Shown: in pieces, positions 32,935 through 46,149 of the stretch
How the letters are laid out: the number at the start of each line of letters is the position of its first letter
How positions within the stretch are numbered: the first letter of the stretch is position 1
Origin: Nissolia schottii
Lineage: Eukaryota > Streptophyta > Magnoliopsida > Fabales > Fabaceae
NCBI GenBank assembly: GCA_003254905.1
Contig: QANU01066948.1
Location: 1 to 64,000, forward strand
Reading direction: 5' to 3'
DNA length: 64,000 nucleotides
The notes under the pieces: model-generated
The model's database searches: none
The model's input: only the letters and a program-made list of their open reading frames with translations
Told to the model about the DNA's origin: nothing
Position numbers and translations under genes: made by a program

Positions 32935-35398
32935 ATGGGGCAGCAATCACTGATATACAGCTTCGTGGCGCGCGGCACGGTGATACTGGCGGAACACACA
33001 GACTTCACCGGAAACTTTGCAGAGATCGCGTTCCAGTGCCTGCAGAGGCTTCCGGCATCCAGCAACAAGTTCACCTACAACGCCCACGGCCACACCTTCA
33101 ACTACCTCTCCCATAACGGATTCAGTAAATCACTTCTCTTTACACATGCATGTTTTGTTGGAATTTCATAATCTACGTCCCGTCAGATTACTAAGGATTA
33201 TGGGATTTCATAAATCCATGGCTAAGCGATTGAAATCCCTTGATACAAGTGATAACTGAACGAGAGCGTTGGTAACATGGTCTTCCTCAACCAAATCACT
33301 TCATTTCTGTGGTTTCTCTGTCAGCTCACCAGGATTCTCATTATCTCCTGATGGGCTAACACTGACATTTGTTTTCTTTTAAGTCTAACACACTTTTAAC
33401 TAAATAATTAGATCACCCAAATTGAGTCATTTATGATAAATAACTGATACAATTGTTATTGAATATGAGTCCACAAATATTGGAAATATAAATTTCCAAC
33501 ATGTTTCATTTTTTATTCTTTGTTGTATGTTTGAATTTTCTGGTGGTTGCGGAAATAAGTCTTGTGGTATTATTTAGGAGTCCAGGTACACCTTAGAAAC
33601 ATATTCAAGCCAGGTTATAATTATGAAACTCACATGTTCTATCATTTTGTAGCTTACTGTGTTGTGGCGGTGGAGTCAATTGGTCGCCATATTACAATGG
33701 TCTTTCTCGAACGCATCCAGGAGGATTTCACTAAGAGATACAGTGGGGGGAAAGCTGCAATAGCCACTGCTAAAAGCTTAAACGAGGAATTTGGGTACTT
33801 ATACCGTGACGTGTGTGTGCTTCTCTACTTTGAATTGCATTAATATAAAGTTTTTATTTTATATGGTTTAGACCCAAGTTGAAGGAGCAAATGGAATATT
33901 GTGTGGAACATCAAGAAGAGGTTAGCAAACTCGCAGAAGTGAAAGAGCAGGTTTCTCAAGTCCAGGGAGTTATGAGGGCAAATATTGATCAGGTATGAGT
34001 CTTTTTGAAAACCCGAATATTTAAAATGAAAGTAACCATTGAGTTTTGAAGATTGATTGAAAGTTACAAGAAAATCATGTTCTTTTTTTGTTTCTAGTAG
34101 TCGAAGTGTTCTAGAAAGTGTGTGAAAGCAATACCATATTTATATATCTTTTTACACGTCTCATCACACGAGATCGAATCCTTGATTTTTTAATTAGTTA
34201 TAGTCACTCTGATATCATTTTAAGAACTATCTCTCCTAAAAACTTAAACTAATGGAAGAAAATAATTTTAATAATTTTATATTATATCTCTTTAAAAAGA
34301 TATGATACTACCGCAATTTTGGCTAAAAAAATCTTGATATGGCAAAATAACACGTGGTATTCTTAAAAGAAATTATCAGATCGTGGTCTTTCTATAGTAA
34401 AACGCCACACAAGAAAATGCTTTAATTAAAAAAATAATAGAAAAGGGTACACACTTACGAAGGTGTAGTGACGTTTGTAAGAAATATGTAAATGAAGTGA
34501 CTAAAATTGCCACTCAATGTAGACCTCTGTTGGCTCTTGGGGCCCAACTTGATTTATAGTGAACTAATTTTAATATATATTTTTTTATCAGATTTAGTTT
34601 TCTCTTTATGAAATTCCTCACACTTATTATAGCTATGTTATTTGAACAACTGCAAAATATTAACACCCAATACTTACATTTACAAAGCCGTAAGATATCT
34701 TATAAAGATGAATGAAAAAAAGAGCATGACCGACAATTCACCTTTGAGAGGATGGGTGTTGATTGTCATCACTTATTTGTTGAAATATCATTTATCTACT
34801 TAATAAATAAAAAATGTTTCTGTTGTATCCTCATTGGTGTTTACCCCTTCCAATTAAATTTATTCACTTTTTTAAAACTTAATTTGTCAAATTTTGTCAT
34901 TATTTCAAGTTTCATATGATTTTGATAAATTTTTTATTAGTCAAATAATTAAAAAAACCAATTTGTAAGCGATTCAAAAATTTAAGGGTTATTTGAGTTT
35001 GTGATACACTTCTTTATAAATATTATATTGATAAATATTAATTTATCATACTAGACCATATGACACATCATTTCACCACATTAAATTATAATATAATGAT
35101 AAAATTTAATGAATTTAATTTTAATTAAAAATATACAAATTTAGTCCAGAGAAATAAATAGTTTGTAGGACACCATATAAACCACTAAAATAAATAGGGT
35201 TTTGCTAGGCACTTGTTATGGTATCAAAAAGTGGTAAACTTTTATTGAAAAAAGTAAATTTTTTAAGAGTTCAATTCAATAAAACCATTGGAAATTTTAA
35301 ACTATTCCAATTTTTTTTTAATAAATGCCCTAAGAGTCCTTGTTAACTAAACCCAAATAAATATCATTTCTATAATAATAATAATAATAATAATAATA

Positions 35399-35440
<42 letters not shown>

Positions 35441-35700
35441 TTCTCCACTTATAATGCTAACTCACTGCAAATGCAATACATGTATGATGAGTGCTAGTTT
35501 TGGTAAATCGCCAATGAATGTGACGATTTCCACTAAAACAGTTGGTAATTATATTAAAAATGCCACAATCTAGTATTCAAATACTGTAAATATCACATTC
35601 ATGTAGTTTTTTTCCCAACGTTTTATTGCTACCAAAATTTTAAGGGGTTTCAGAGGAGGAGAAGCTAAGCAATGAGCCCCTCCCTCCCCTAAATAATTAG

Positions 35701-35741
<41 letters not shown>

Positions 35742-36776
35742 CTCATGTTGATGGGATTTCATTTGATGTGTTGACAATCATTGTATATTATATTGTTTGC
35801 AGATTCTTGATCGTCAAGTGAAGATTGACGTTTTGGTGGATGAAACTGAGAACCTTCGCTATCAGGTGCTTTTAATGTTTCAAACATAAATACTTTTATC
35901 AGAATTAAAATGCGAGATGATTTAACTGGAGAAGAATTTGCTTTTGTAAATTTGGTCGAATAATGTTATGTGAGAAAACAAGTAATGACAGTATTCCCTT
36001 AAATATAAATATGTGCTAAGTTATACATCATACTTGCAAAGTGAATCACTCGTTTTTCTATGAGATCCAACCAACTTCAAATATTTTGTCGTAACTTAGT
36101 CAAGGAAGTTTCATAAGATCATAAAACCTAAGTTGTCTAAATGTGTGGTTGTGGTTGTTGTGCATGAATTTTACGTATAGCAACCTTGCTTAAAGTAATT
36201 TCTAAACTAATATGAGCATTGGGTTAATTAATTATACAGAAGTACTATTTATATGCCCAAAAAATTGAAATCTATATATGTACACTCATACAGACAAATA
36301 TACATTATAAAATAAATAAACAAATGTTACAAAACAATAAAACAAGCATTGTCAACAAGCATTATGCATGCACGAACATGCGTGTGCTTAATATTTTCTC
36401 GTTTGTGTTTGATAATGATTGTTTCTATGTTTTGTGTGCGCACAAACACACTTGTGTTTAACATTGCTCGTTTATGTATTTGGTAGTATTTATTTCTCTT
36501 TTATAATATTTGTTTTTCTATGTAAGTACACACGTGTTAGTTTTTTTTTTTAGTGTACAAATTAGTTTTTTTTTTAGTGTACAAATAACGGAATCGTTAA
36601 CTGGAATGTCAATTTGTGCGGCTTCGTAGGCACAAGATTTCAGGGAGGTGGGAGGCCAGATAAGGAGAAAGATGTGGTTTCAGAACATGAAGATAAAGTT
36701 AATAGTTTTTGGCATTATAATTGCCATCATTCTTATAGTTGTTCTTTCTGTGTGTCATGGCTTCAGTTGTAGTTGA
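32935..36776 (+). CDS. VAMP72: VAMP72-family longin R-SNARE, copy A
   Basis: Five exons: 32935-33124, 33653-33794, 33872-33992, 35803-35865, 36630-36776; introns in phases 1, 2, 0, 0, all GT-AG; 220 residues. The start ATG is fixed by the family N-terminus [20 protein letters not shown]. Residues 1-110 form the longin domain, about 125-185 the R-SNARE motif with the zero-layer Arg155 (ILDRQVKI), and about 196-213 the C-terminal membrane anchor, ending CHGFSCS. VAMP72 proteins sit on secretory vesicles and pair with Qa/Qb+c SNAREs at the plasma membrane or cell plate. Compared with copy B it is more diverged (for example [33 protein letters not shown]). No stops or shifts are seen, so it is probably functional. 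Confidence 0.93.
35374..35440. repeat. (AAT)n-(ATT)n inverted microsatellite in VAMP72-A intron 3
   Basis: About nine AAT units are followed directly by about thirteen ATT units, so the stretch is self-complementary and could form a hairpin of nearly 30 bp. Confidence 0.9.
35702..35738. repeat. (TA)n microsatellite in VAMP72-A intron 3
   Basis: An uninterrupted TA run of about 18 units, about 65 bp before the acceptor of exon 4. Confidence 0.9.
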
Positions 36777-38159
36777 TGAGTTGATGAGCCTTCTAACTCA
36801 TCTAGAATCATCATAACATGCATGCCTAGCACATTGGCCATTTTCGATTCTCTGATTGGTTTATTGATTATAGAATTGCATAGTTTTGGTATTGTTGTTG
36901 TCACTATTATGTATAATCTTTATTTTCTTTCAGAATTCATCCACATTAACTTTCTTTTTCTTGAAAATTTCAAATTTAGTTCTTTTATATAGGCGACTAT
37001 ATTTGGATAATTAATACTATACGGAATTGAATGAAATAATATAGAGTGGAGTGGAGCACAGTATAATGCCCCAATTTTTATGATAGTGGTGATCGCTTCA
37101 TTAATCAGAATTACTGAATTAGGAATTTAAGCTAGACCTTAGAAAGGGTTCATATAAGTCAAATGACATCTCTATTATTTTTTTTTTACATATGAATCTT
37201 CTTTTGCTACTGAACATTTCTATGTTTTAGAATCACAAAATGTCTTTATGTTGTAAAAAAATTTCACTGCATATTTTATGGTAAGGTAAAAACTAATTAC
37301 CCTAAGGTAAAAAATTAGTTACCCTAAGTTCAAAATAGTTACCTACATGGTTTTGTACTTATTTGTTGTACGGTAAAAATTATTCTTCACCATATTCCCA
37401 TTTCTAGAATTTTCACTTTAGGAATTCCCATTTTATTCCCTTTCTCCCCATAAATCATCATCAAAACCATGGCCTCCTCCTCCAATCCCTATAAATAAGC
37501 CTTCATATATGTTATTCTGGGAATCATTTGCTAAGTCAAGCAAAAGTCTCTTTTTACCTTAGGCATTCCTCATCATTCTCTCAAGAACATAGCAAAAAAA
37601 CTAGCCTAGAAAAATCTTAGGAAACCATCATACTACCTTCCCCATCATAACCTAGACACTTCGCCTCAAAACTTGCAATTATAAGCAGAAACACTTAGCC
37701 CTACACATAAACTAAACTCTCCCTTAATTCTTAGCATCAATCCATAGCTTAAGAACTCACAAAGAATCCCCTAAATTCAAGCAAGAAACCATGACATTAA
37801 GGAGCCATTTCTAGGAGGAATTGTTCTTCCAAGTACATCATGATCAAGCTCAGGGACCTTTGCTGAAAGCTATCTTCGTTAAGAGTGAGTTGTTTCTTTC
37901 ATGATCTTGTTTTTATGTCCCAAAGTGCTAAAGTTTGTTCTCTCTTTATTGAGTATCATCTCCAACATATATGCACAGTGATGTCCCTAATAATCAACTA
38001 TGAAATTTACTATTCTTGGAAACACAATATATTTACAACCAATAAATGAAGATACACCAAATCACTAAAGTTGGAAAGAATTTGTTTCCTAAGGTACTAT
38101 CGTGACTGATATGACTTGGTATGCACCAAATTTGGTTTTATATCATATCTCATTACCCC
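36777..38159. other. 3' flank of VAMP72-A
   Basis: The first few hundred bases are the likely 3' UTR. At 37270-37340 there are repeated 'aattaccctaag' phrases. A TATA-like CTATAAATAAG near 37490, followed by a CT-rich leader, resembles an LTR promoter, but no LTR partner was found. No coding sequence is recognised. Confidence 0.4.
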
Positions 38160-38911
38160 TCTTAAGTTGGCGCTTGTAAGTTGCTAATGCCCAACTTGTC
38201 TAGAATTAATGTGAATGAAATTTTACTCAGAGATTTGTAAAGATATATGCGACCTGAGCTTTCGTAGGGACATAGAAGGGAATGGTGAGATTCTGGAGGA
38301 TGCCTTCATGAACAAGATGGTAGTCAAATTCAATATTCTTAGTACGCTCATGAAAAACTAGGTTCTTGGCAATATGAAGTGCTTCCTGGATATCATAAGA
38401 GAGACACATGGGTTGCGTGTGTGAATTGCCGAGTGAAACACCCTAGCTAGTCGGCCTATGCTTAAGTCATAGACTTTCCAGCTAGGTGGTGCTCTTCTGG
38501 TGCTGGAAACCATTATGATTCTATATCCTGGTTTAAAATTAGGGTTTACAAAATAACGGGCCAATTTAAAACTTCTTTTAATCATACTAAGAAGATATCG
38601 AGCCATACGCATCATACATCGCATAAGTAGATCAGAAAAGGAAGTGAAAGAAACACGAGTACATACCTGGCGTATGGCGAGTACCCGAAGAAAATACACA
38701 TACGGCCCATAGGTAACACACCCATAATTATACATTTATATAATAACCAGTATCCTTGTCCTACCACGGACATACATGTTCTACATTAGTTTATATACAA
38801 TGATACATATACACAATACTACAAGTGAACTAAACCTACGCACACGGATGAGTACTACTCATTGCGTGTACGACACTCGTACGGCTGCAACTCTGGCTGG
38901 GTCCTGACACC

Positions 38912-39514
38912 CTACTCATTAGAATCCTCCTCTCGCTCGGCGGGATCCACCTCGTCCTCGCTAAAGACATCTGTCACGGTGGTGAACTCGCGAGGCATGA
39001 ACCTGCGTGGGCGTACTGGGAGGACGCTCTTGCGGGCGGTAGTGCGCGTGCCTCGTCCTCGAACCGGAGGTGTAACTGGCTCGGGGTCTGTCTCTGGCCT
39101 AGGCCTCAGCGGTGGCTCGGGTCTCGGTGGTAGAGGGACATCCTCTCCGTCAACGTAAATCGGGTCGCGAGAGCTACTATCGGGGCGCTCGTCGATCCAA
39201 ATGGGGCGCATGGGCGATNCATCAGAATCCTCCTTTCGCTCGGCAGGATCCACCTCGTCCTCGCTAGAGACATCCGTCACGGTGGTGAACTCGCGAGGCA
39301 TGAACCTGCGTGGGCGTACTGGGAGGACGCTCTTGCGAGCGGTAGTGCGCGTGCCTCGTCCTCGAACCGGAGGTGTAACTGGCTCGGGGTCTGTCTCTGG
39401 CCTAGGCCTCAGCGGTGGCTCGGGTCTCGGTGGTAGAGGGACATCCTCTCCGTCAACGTAAATCGGGTCGCGAGAGCTGCTATCGGGGCGCTCGTCGATC
39501 CAAATGGGGCGCAT
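38912..39514 (-). pseudogene. RPIW ORF of the TGTAACA family (duplicated in tandem)
   Basis: The Pro/Arg/Glu-rich ORF appears twice: each copy has MRPIWIDERPDSSSRDPI, a Pro-rich middle, the GRGTRTTARK block, PRRFMPREFTTVTDV and an acidic tail. The copies are separated by an N at 39219. Upstream, in the same frame, a TAG (near 39521) interrupts the link to the N-terminal block seen intact at 45023 (DVWLFTRSRQRNYRTYT). No known domain is recognised; the basic PRR block followed by an acidic tail is suggestive but gives no function. Confidence 0.6.
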
Positions 39515-40404
39515 GGGCGACTACCCTGGTCCTCGAAGCCTGCGGCGTACCTGCTCCGGACTCTCTCCTAGAAAGTTCGCGGGGGCGAACGTGCTGGTCT
39601 CCAGTAAGGTGTAGGTACGGTAATTGCGCTGTCGTGAGCGCGTGAACAACAAAATGTCCTTGGGAGGCGGTGACGACATGCCTATCACTGGAGTCATACA
39701 CGAGTGGGGATAAGAACGATTGCGTTCTTAGTGGAAACTCTATGTGGCTACTATAGTTCAATTACTCGGGCATCCTCTAGCCACTCAGGAAAAACCTCTA
39801 CGTTTCATGCAACGCTAAACCCTATTAGTTATTATCTTGTACCTACATCCTGAGCAGCTTTATCTATGTTACTAGGTGATTGGATTTCTAATCTTGTCAT
39901 TACCCGGGCTTTGTGCTTATTAATTGGGAGTTGCTATTAGAGACGTACTATTCATCTTGGGGCGTTCCCTTAACGATACATAATGCATGAACAGTTATAC
40001 ATAATGCTTAAACAGACATACATACATACTTATCATCAGAACATCAATCATCAATTCATACATATTATTTCATAATGCATGGGGGAATCTGGGGATCTCT
40101 TACGCGCGCTGTGGCTGCGTCCTACTTAGTCCTTACACCTTTGTAGCCGTGGCCTCGGACTACAACCTCTTTTTGCCATTATTACATCGACCCGGCGGCG
40201 CTGTTTACCGGTATAGTAGCTAACCATGCAAGGCTCATAAGAGGTAAACATCGAATGCAATCAGTGCAACCATCCCTTCTTTCTGGAATGGCGAGGGACC
40301 AAACCTATGAGTGATCAGGCGTGGACATGCTTTGACCGACCCTATAGCTCGATCCATTTCTCTTTTCTCTTTTAGTGGGGCCCCTTAGTTATCATATCCT
40401 TTAT

Positions 40405-40485
40405 ACAGACCTATGCCTGTTTTACATACCTGAGCCTATGCCCATTTTACATATCTGGGCCTATGCCCGTTTTGCATATCGTAAT
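40405..40485. repeat. GGC...GCC mini-hairpin repeat
   Basis: Three units of about 30 bp each contain a version of 'cctatgcccgttttacatac'; the GGGCCTATGCCC core can fold as a four-base-pair stem with a CTAT loop. Equivalent arrays occur at 45725-45800, 48735-48835 and 50710-50790. Confidence 0.7.
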
Positions 40486-40844
40486 CAGGTCTCTTTACCT
40501 GCATTGCTCATAACCAATTCATCTTGCTGAATTGGCGAGGGGCGTGTCTGTGAGACCTTGCCAAGAGAATAGGGGTTTCCTAAGCATATAACTAAACTCC
40601 TTAACCATGGTCTACCGCACCAACTGGGGTCGGGACCTCCTAACCCTTCTTGGTTTCCTAAGGTTCAGTTATGGTCTTCGTTAAAATTTAATGTGAACTT
40701 CTAATTATCTAAGGTCGTCCTAACTCTTACGACGGCCTTTCCTCATGATGCATGCTTAATTTACACAAAACATCCATAACTATGCAGCGTGGATTCCATA
40801 GAACCTTTAAAATCATAGTTTTCAGTAAGCATTCGAATGCCTAA

Positions 40845-41045
40845 GGGTTTAGCATTCGATTGCTTCTTTCAATTGAATCCTTTAGGGATTCAATCGACTG
40901 AGACCCTTCTCGGTCTTTCATTCGAATGAAATCCTCAAGTATTCGATTGAAATCCTCCGCGGTCTTTCATTCGATTAAAATCCTCAAGTATTCGATTGAA
41001 ATCCAAAATCTTCTTTCATTCGAATCCGTGGGAATTCAATCAAAT
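40845..41045. repeat. Array of 14-bp palindromes (TTCATTCGAATGAA type)
   Basis: About seven repeats alternate between relatives of TTCATTCGAATGAA and TTCAATCGATTGAA at a spacing of about 25-35 bp. TTCATTCGAATGAA near 40917 is a perfect palindrome. It lies in the same slot as the arrays at 46150-46385 and 53545-53690. Confidence 0.85.
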
Positions 41046-42073
41046 GCTACAGTAAAAAAATCGCCTCGAGAGTAACTTTCTCAGGGGTTTTCTCCGCGAA
41101 ACATTTTCAATGTCTACAGTGATCCAATTCATACAGTTATGGTTTCCAAACCTCAAAAACTCCAAAATCTAACTCCCATAACTCATTCCCTATAATTTGT
41201 ACAAAAAGTTTTTTCACTCACATACACAGAAATGCATTTAAATAATCATTAAATAAACCACATAGACAGTGGGCTTAGAGTTACCCACACCCGATGAAAA
41301 TTCCGGTCCGGTAGATTGGAAGTAGGAAATTCCCTCTTCACAACGGCGTGCTCCTAGGATTTTTCCGAAGTCCAACAATGCTTCCGCAGTGTGCTCGAGT
41401 GGAACGAATGTTTATGAAAGTGAAATGAAAATGACGTCTGAAAGATGGCTATTTATAGCCTATTTTCCTTTTTCTTATTTTTCCTTTTTCTTTTTCTTTT
41501 TCTCCCTTCTTTATCTTTTCTTTTGCTGTTGGTTTTATTATTATTATTTATTTATTTATTTATATTTAGGTTAGTTATATATTTCCTGAGGGAGATAAAT
41601 CCCCTCCAGGGCCGTTCTGGTCCCGTTTGATCGCGTTTAAACCAATTTCTCACACATCGGTTGCCCTAAAAATATTACGGGCGTACCGTCGTGATCTGTA
41701 AATTTTTCTCTTTTGACCCGGGAACTACCACTCAGGGGTTTTCGACCGTTTTACCATGCGCAAAAATCCCACGAGCGTTTCCCGGTATCTGAAACGAATT
41801 TCGTTCGAGTCGAAACTCTCCCGGATGCGCCAGAAAATTTCTCGGACAACAAAACCTAATTTCGACCGCTAAGTCGGAGATTTTATCGATCAAATTCTCC
41901 TTCCTAAATTATCGGAACGCCTTTCGATCTCCCACGACAGCTAACCAGCGGGCTTTCCGTGCACGAAAGAATCAGGTTGTTACACCGAGACTAGAGAGTA
42001 CTTCCTTTAACCAATTTAGTTCACAAGCGGTGTTGGCCATGGAGAGATAGTTTGCTTTTGTTGAGGATCATGG

Positions 42074-42396
42074 TGTAACACCCCCTACTAGTTGTTTATG
42101 GTTAAGTCGTAAACAATGCTCACAAGGTTGTTATCTGCTTTGGTTAGAATACTTTTAGTCCTATATTATCTTTGAAAATATTGTTTACTGAAAATATGGA
42201 CCAATTTAAAACTTTTTCCTTTCTTTATTAAAACATTAAATATGAGCCATGCATGTTCAAGAAGACATATATAGACCCAAGCGATAGAGTCTACAAGACT
42301 TAGGCGTTAAATGACATAACAGATAATCGTACAAAACATTCCATAATGTACATACATTCATATGGGTCCAGAAACAGTTACACCTTTAGTTATATT
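42074..42396 (-). mobile_element. TGTAACA-family copy, only the terminal part left
   Basis: It starts TGTAACACCCCCTACTAG and resembles the first 320 bp of the other inverted copies ('ggaccaatttaaaac' block near 42207). It is cut at 42397 by the start of another copy. Confidence 0.7.
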
Positions 42397-43880
42397 TGTA
42401 ATTCCCTAGCTAGCTAGCCTACGCTTAAGTCGTATGCTTGCTGACTAAGTTGTTATCTACTTTGGTGGGGAAAATACTTAGTCCCATTTTATACATTCAA
42501 ATATTGTTATCCAAAGTATGGACCAAATTAAAACTTTCTTCGTACATTACATAGAGTAAGATAGGAGCCTTGTCGTGGTAGAGCATACATTGCTAGCTGA
42601 ACATAGCATGCTTAACTAATAGAATATGGATATATTCAACATATGTCAAGATACAAACATTGGTCCTTCATACATTCATAAACAAGTACATAGGTTATGT
42701 TCTCAGTAGTAAGTACACATATCACATAACAGTGCATATACACTTATACAATCTACTAGCTAATAATCTAACCCTCCGTTGTCCTGCCTTGGGATGCCTT
42801 CTCCTCATACCGCTCCTATCCTAGTTCTTCGTCAAATCCTGGAGTCATGGATGAGTAGGGTCAGAACATAGCGCTCTCAATGGAAAACCTTAGGGATTAG
42901 GGGACTTCTTTTTCTCATTCACGCTCCAGGCCGCTCAGGGATTTCTAGGTGTCACAGTTATACTATGTCCCTACTAATTATTAAAATCCATGCTAAGCCT
43001 GAGCGCTCAGCTTTATCTAATTTACTATGTGACTGGGAAAACCTATTCTTCATTAAATACGTCATATGTTCTCTACCTTACTCCCTAGGTCGCATATGAT
43101 CACATAATAAGCTTCAGTGCGCGTCCACTTATAACCGTGCCCATTTTAATCATAAGCTTCTTCGCACATCCACTTATGTACAGTCATATATCACTTAGAG
43201 CACATACTCAAGCTCAACCCCCGCCGTAACGGTGGCCTAACCGCCACAAGCTTCATTTTGTCTCAATATCGTGAGGACTAGGCAGCGCTTAACCTGGGTG
43301 GCTTAATTCCCACGAAATATCATCGCTCACGATAGGAGAATCCATCCTTATGCTAGGGATGGCGAAGGGATCCTACCCCATCCTTATGCTAGGGACGAGA
43401 TAATCCCAGGGTTCAACTTGCCTTTCCTGCGGCTCCCCGCACAGCTAGGAAAAGATTGATTTCCTTTAACATCATTATCCTTCATTTCCTTTTAGGGACT
43501 TAGTGACGTCACGCCCTAGGGTTCCTTTTTCCTTTCCTTTCCTTTCCTTTCATTAATCCATTTCATATATCTTTCCTGGCGCATAATCATATAAGTCATA
43601 CATCAATACATTCCATTCCAGTCAATAGTTCTTGTATACCCTAGATGTGAATCATTATTTCCTAGCAATTAACATACTTAGTAAAATTAGCAGATCTATG
43701 GACAATTGCAAGCAGTGTAAAAGTTGTGTTTAAGACAAGTTTCGGGTTCAGAAAATGACAAATTTCGAGATAGAGAGTCTAAACTTCAGTCAGGTCACTC
43801 AGCGCCACGACAGCCCAGCGAGCTGCTCAGTGCACCGCTCCGCGTGCTGCTCAGCGCACAGTTCAGTAATAGATAATGGA
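42397..43880 (-). mobile_element. TGTAACA-family copy lacking one end
   Basis: It starts TGTAATTCCCTAGCTAGC and follows the family order: terminal block, a short remnant where the ORF should be (near 42790), 'cctgagcgctcagctttatctaa' (near 42999), a mini-hairpin stretch (CATCC...GGATG near 43343 and 43379), then a CGCTCAGCG cluster at 43795-43865. The expected last 500-600 bp with the TGTTACA end are missing; at about 43880 it is fused to a block belonging to the start of another copy. Confidence 0.65.
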
Positions 43881-44612
43881 ATTTCGCGTGCATACCTGTC
43901 TAATAATACACATCCCAAGAAGTACACACAGGTGGCCCCAAAACATAGCACTCATATACAAGAATACTTTCAAAATGTACATTACGTGATTAACAGTAGG
44001 TCATAGTTAAACATTTGCAATTATACATCCAGTAGTAGCTAATTATACACAAGTACAAGTTATCATTGTACATGAAACACCCTAGCTAGTCGGCCTATGC
44101 TTAAGTCATAGACTTCCCGGCTAGGTGGTGCTCTTCTGGTGCTGCGAACCATTATGATTCTATACCCTGGTTTAAAATTAGGGTTTACAAAATAACGGGA
44201 CAATTTAAAACTTCCTTTAATCATACTATGAAAATATCGAGCCATATGCATCATACATCGCATAAGTATATCATAAAAGAAAGTAAAGGAAACACGAGTA
44301 CATACCTGGCGTACGGCGAGTACCCGAAGAAAATACACATACGGCCCAAAGATAACACACACATAATTATACATTGATATCATAATAAGTGTCCTTGTCC
44401 TACCACGGACATACATATCCTACATCAGTTTATATACAATGATACATATACACAATACTACAAGTGAACTAAACCTACGCACACGGATGAGTACTACTCA
44501 TTACGTGTACGGAACTCCTACGGCTGCAACTCTGGCGGGGTCCTGACACCCTACTCATCAGAATCCTCCTCTCGCTCGGCGGGATCCACCTCGTCCTCGC
44601 TGGAGATATCCG

Positions 44613-45023
44613 TCATAGCGGTGAACTCGCGGGGCACGAACCTGTGTGGCCGTACTGGGAGAACGCTCTTGCAGCGGTAGTGCGCGTGCCTCGTCCTCGA
44701 ACCGGAGGTGTAGCTGGCTCTGGATCTGTCTCTGGCTCAGGCCTCAGCTGTGGATCTGGCCTCGGTGGCGGAGGATAATCCTCTCTGTCAACGTGGATCG
44801 GATCGCGGGTGCTGCTACCTGGACGCTCGTCGATCCAAATGGGGCGCATGGGCGACGACCCTGGCCCTCGAAGTCTGCGACGTACCTGCTCCGGACTCTC
44901 TCCCGAAAAGTTCATAGGGGCAAACGTGCTGGTCTCCAGTAAGGTGTAGGTGCGGTAATTGCGCTGTCGTGAGCGCGTGAACAACCAAACGTCCTTGGGA
45001 GGCGGCGATGACATGCCTATCAA
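44613..45023 (-). pseudogene. RPIW ORF of the TGTAACA family
   Basis: 136 codons beginning MIGMSSPPPKDVWLFTRSRQ and including the MRPIWIDERPGSS core, a Pro-rich stretch, and GRGTRTTA. A one-base shift near 44675 changes the frame so that the basic block and acidic tail (still visible to about 44565 in another frame) are lost. The N-terminal block aligns with residues of the ORF at 47961 (NVRLFTRTRQRNFWADT), with conservative changes, which favours a once-translated protein. No known family is recognised. Confidence 0.6.
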
Positions 45024-46149
45024 CTGGAGTCATACACGAGTGGGGATAAGAACGACTTCGTTCTTAGTGGAAACTCTACGGGGCCGCTATAGTTCAATTA
45101 CTTAGGCAGATTCCAGGCCACTCAGGAATACCTCTAAGTGTCATGCATACTAGACTCCTACTGTTTATTATCTTTGGCCTACGTCCTGAGCAGCTTTATT
45201 TAAGTTACTAGGTGATTGGCTCTCTAATCTTGTCGTTACCTGGGCTTCGTGCTTATTAATTGTACGTTGCTACGAAAGACATACTATTCGTCTTGGGTCG
45301 TTCCCTTGACGATATATAATGCATGCACAGTTATACATAATGCTTAAGCAGATATACATACATACTCATCATCATACCATCAATCATCAATTCATATATT
45401 TAATTTCATAGTGCATGGGGGGATCTGGGGATCTCTTATGCGCTCTGTGGCTGCGTCCTACTTAGTCCTTGCACCTTTGTAACCGTGGCCTCGGATTACA
45501 ACCTCTTTTTGCCATTATTGCATCGACTTGGCGGCGCTCTTTACCGGTATGGTAGCTAACCATGCAAAGCTCATAGGAGGTAATCATCGAATATAATAGG
45601 TGCAACCATCCCCTCTGGAATGGCGAGAGATCAAACCTATGAGTGATTAGGCATGGACACGCTTTGACCGGCCCTATGGCTCGGTCCGTTTCTCTTTTCT
45701 CTCTTAGTGGGGCCCATTACTCTCCTTTTTCGGGCCTATGCCTGTTTTTCATATCTGGGGCCTATGCCCTTTTTCCATATCTGACCCTATGCCCGTCCCA
45801 ACCGTAGTCAAGTCTCTTTACCTGCGTTGGTCATAACCAATTCATCTTGCTGAATTGGCGAGGGGCGTGTTTATAAGACATTGCCAAGAGAATGGGGATT
45901 TCCTAACTATATAACTAGACTTCTTACTATAGTCTACCGTACCAATTGGGGTCGGGACTCCCTAACTTTTCTTGGTTCCCTAAGGTTCAATTATGATCTT
46001 CATTGGACTTTAACGAGACCTTCTAATTATCTAAGGTCGTCCTAACTCCTAAGACGACCTTTCCTCATGATGCATGCTTTCATATACCAAAGTAGACATA
46101 TCCTGACCCATTGGACTCCCTAGAACCACTGAAATCTCTAGTCCTTCAG

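Larger units (their letters stand above)
38434..41984 (-). mobile_element. TGTAACA-family unit, 3551 bp, in the copia fragment
   Basis: Plus-strand ends are TGAAACACCCTAGCTAG (a decayed TGTAACACCC) and CAGGTTGTTACA. It is bounded by a perfect 5-bp TSD, CCGAG (38429-38433 and 41985-41989), and the interrupted copia frame confirms the insertion. Contents in plus order: terminal block, duplicated ORF block (38912-39514, minus), GGC...GCC mini-hairpin repeats (about 40405-40480), palindrome array (about 40845-41045), terminal block. The extra length over the 3236-bp relative at 44073 is explained by the internal duplication at 38926-39522, whose junction holds a single N. Confidence 0.92.
38160..42073 (-). 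pseudogene. Ty1/copia RNase H fragment, split by an insertion
   Basis: Coding remnants occur on both sides of the unit 38434-41984. On the right (41985-42073, minus) one frame reads ANYLSMANTACELNWLKEVL, and on the left (38409-38227) it continues as EALHIAKNLVFHERTKNIE and PTKAQVAYIFTNL. This is the C-terminal RNase H of copia pol, which then runs to a stop and a decayed tail near 38160. The two halves join at the duplicated CCGAG. On the right the fragment is cut by the start of another TGTAACA-family copy at 42074. Confidence 0.88.

Noticed and set aside
44815-45033. Second ORF overlapping the RPIW ORF (also at 39480-39761)
   Set aside because: It is the other frame of the same conserved block; its amino acids are conserved only as far as the RPIW frame forces them.
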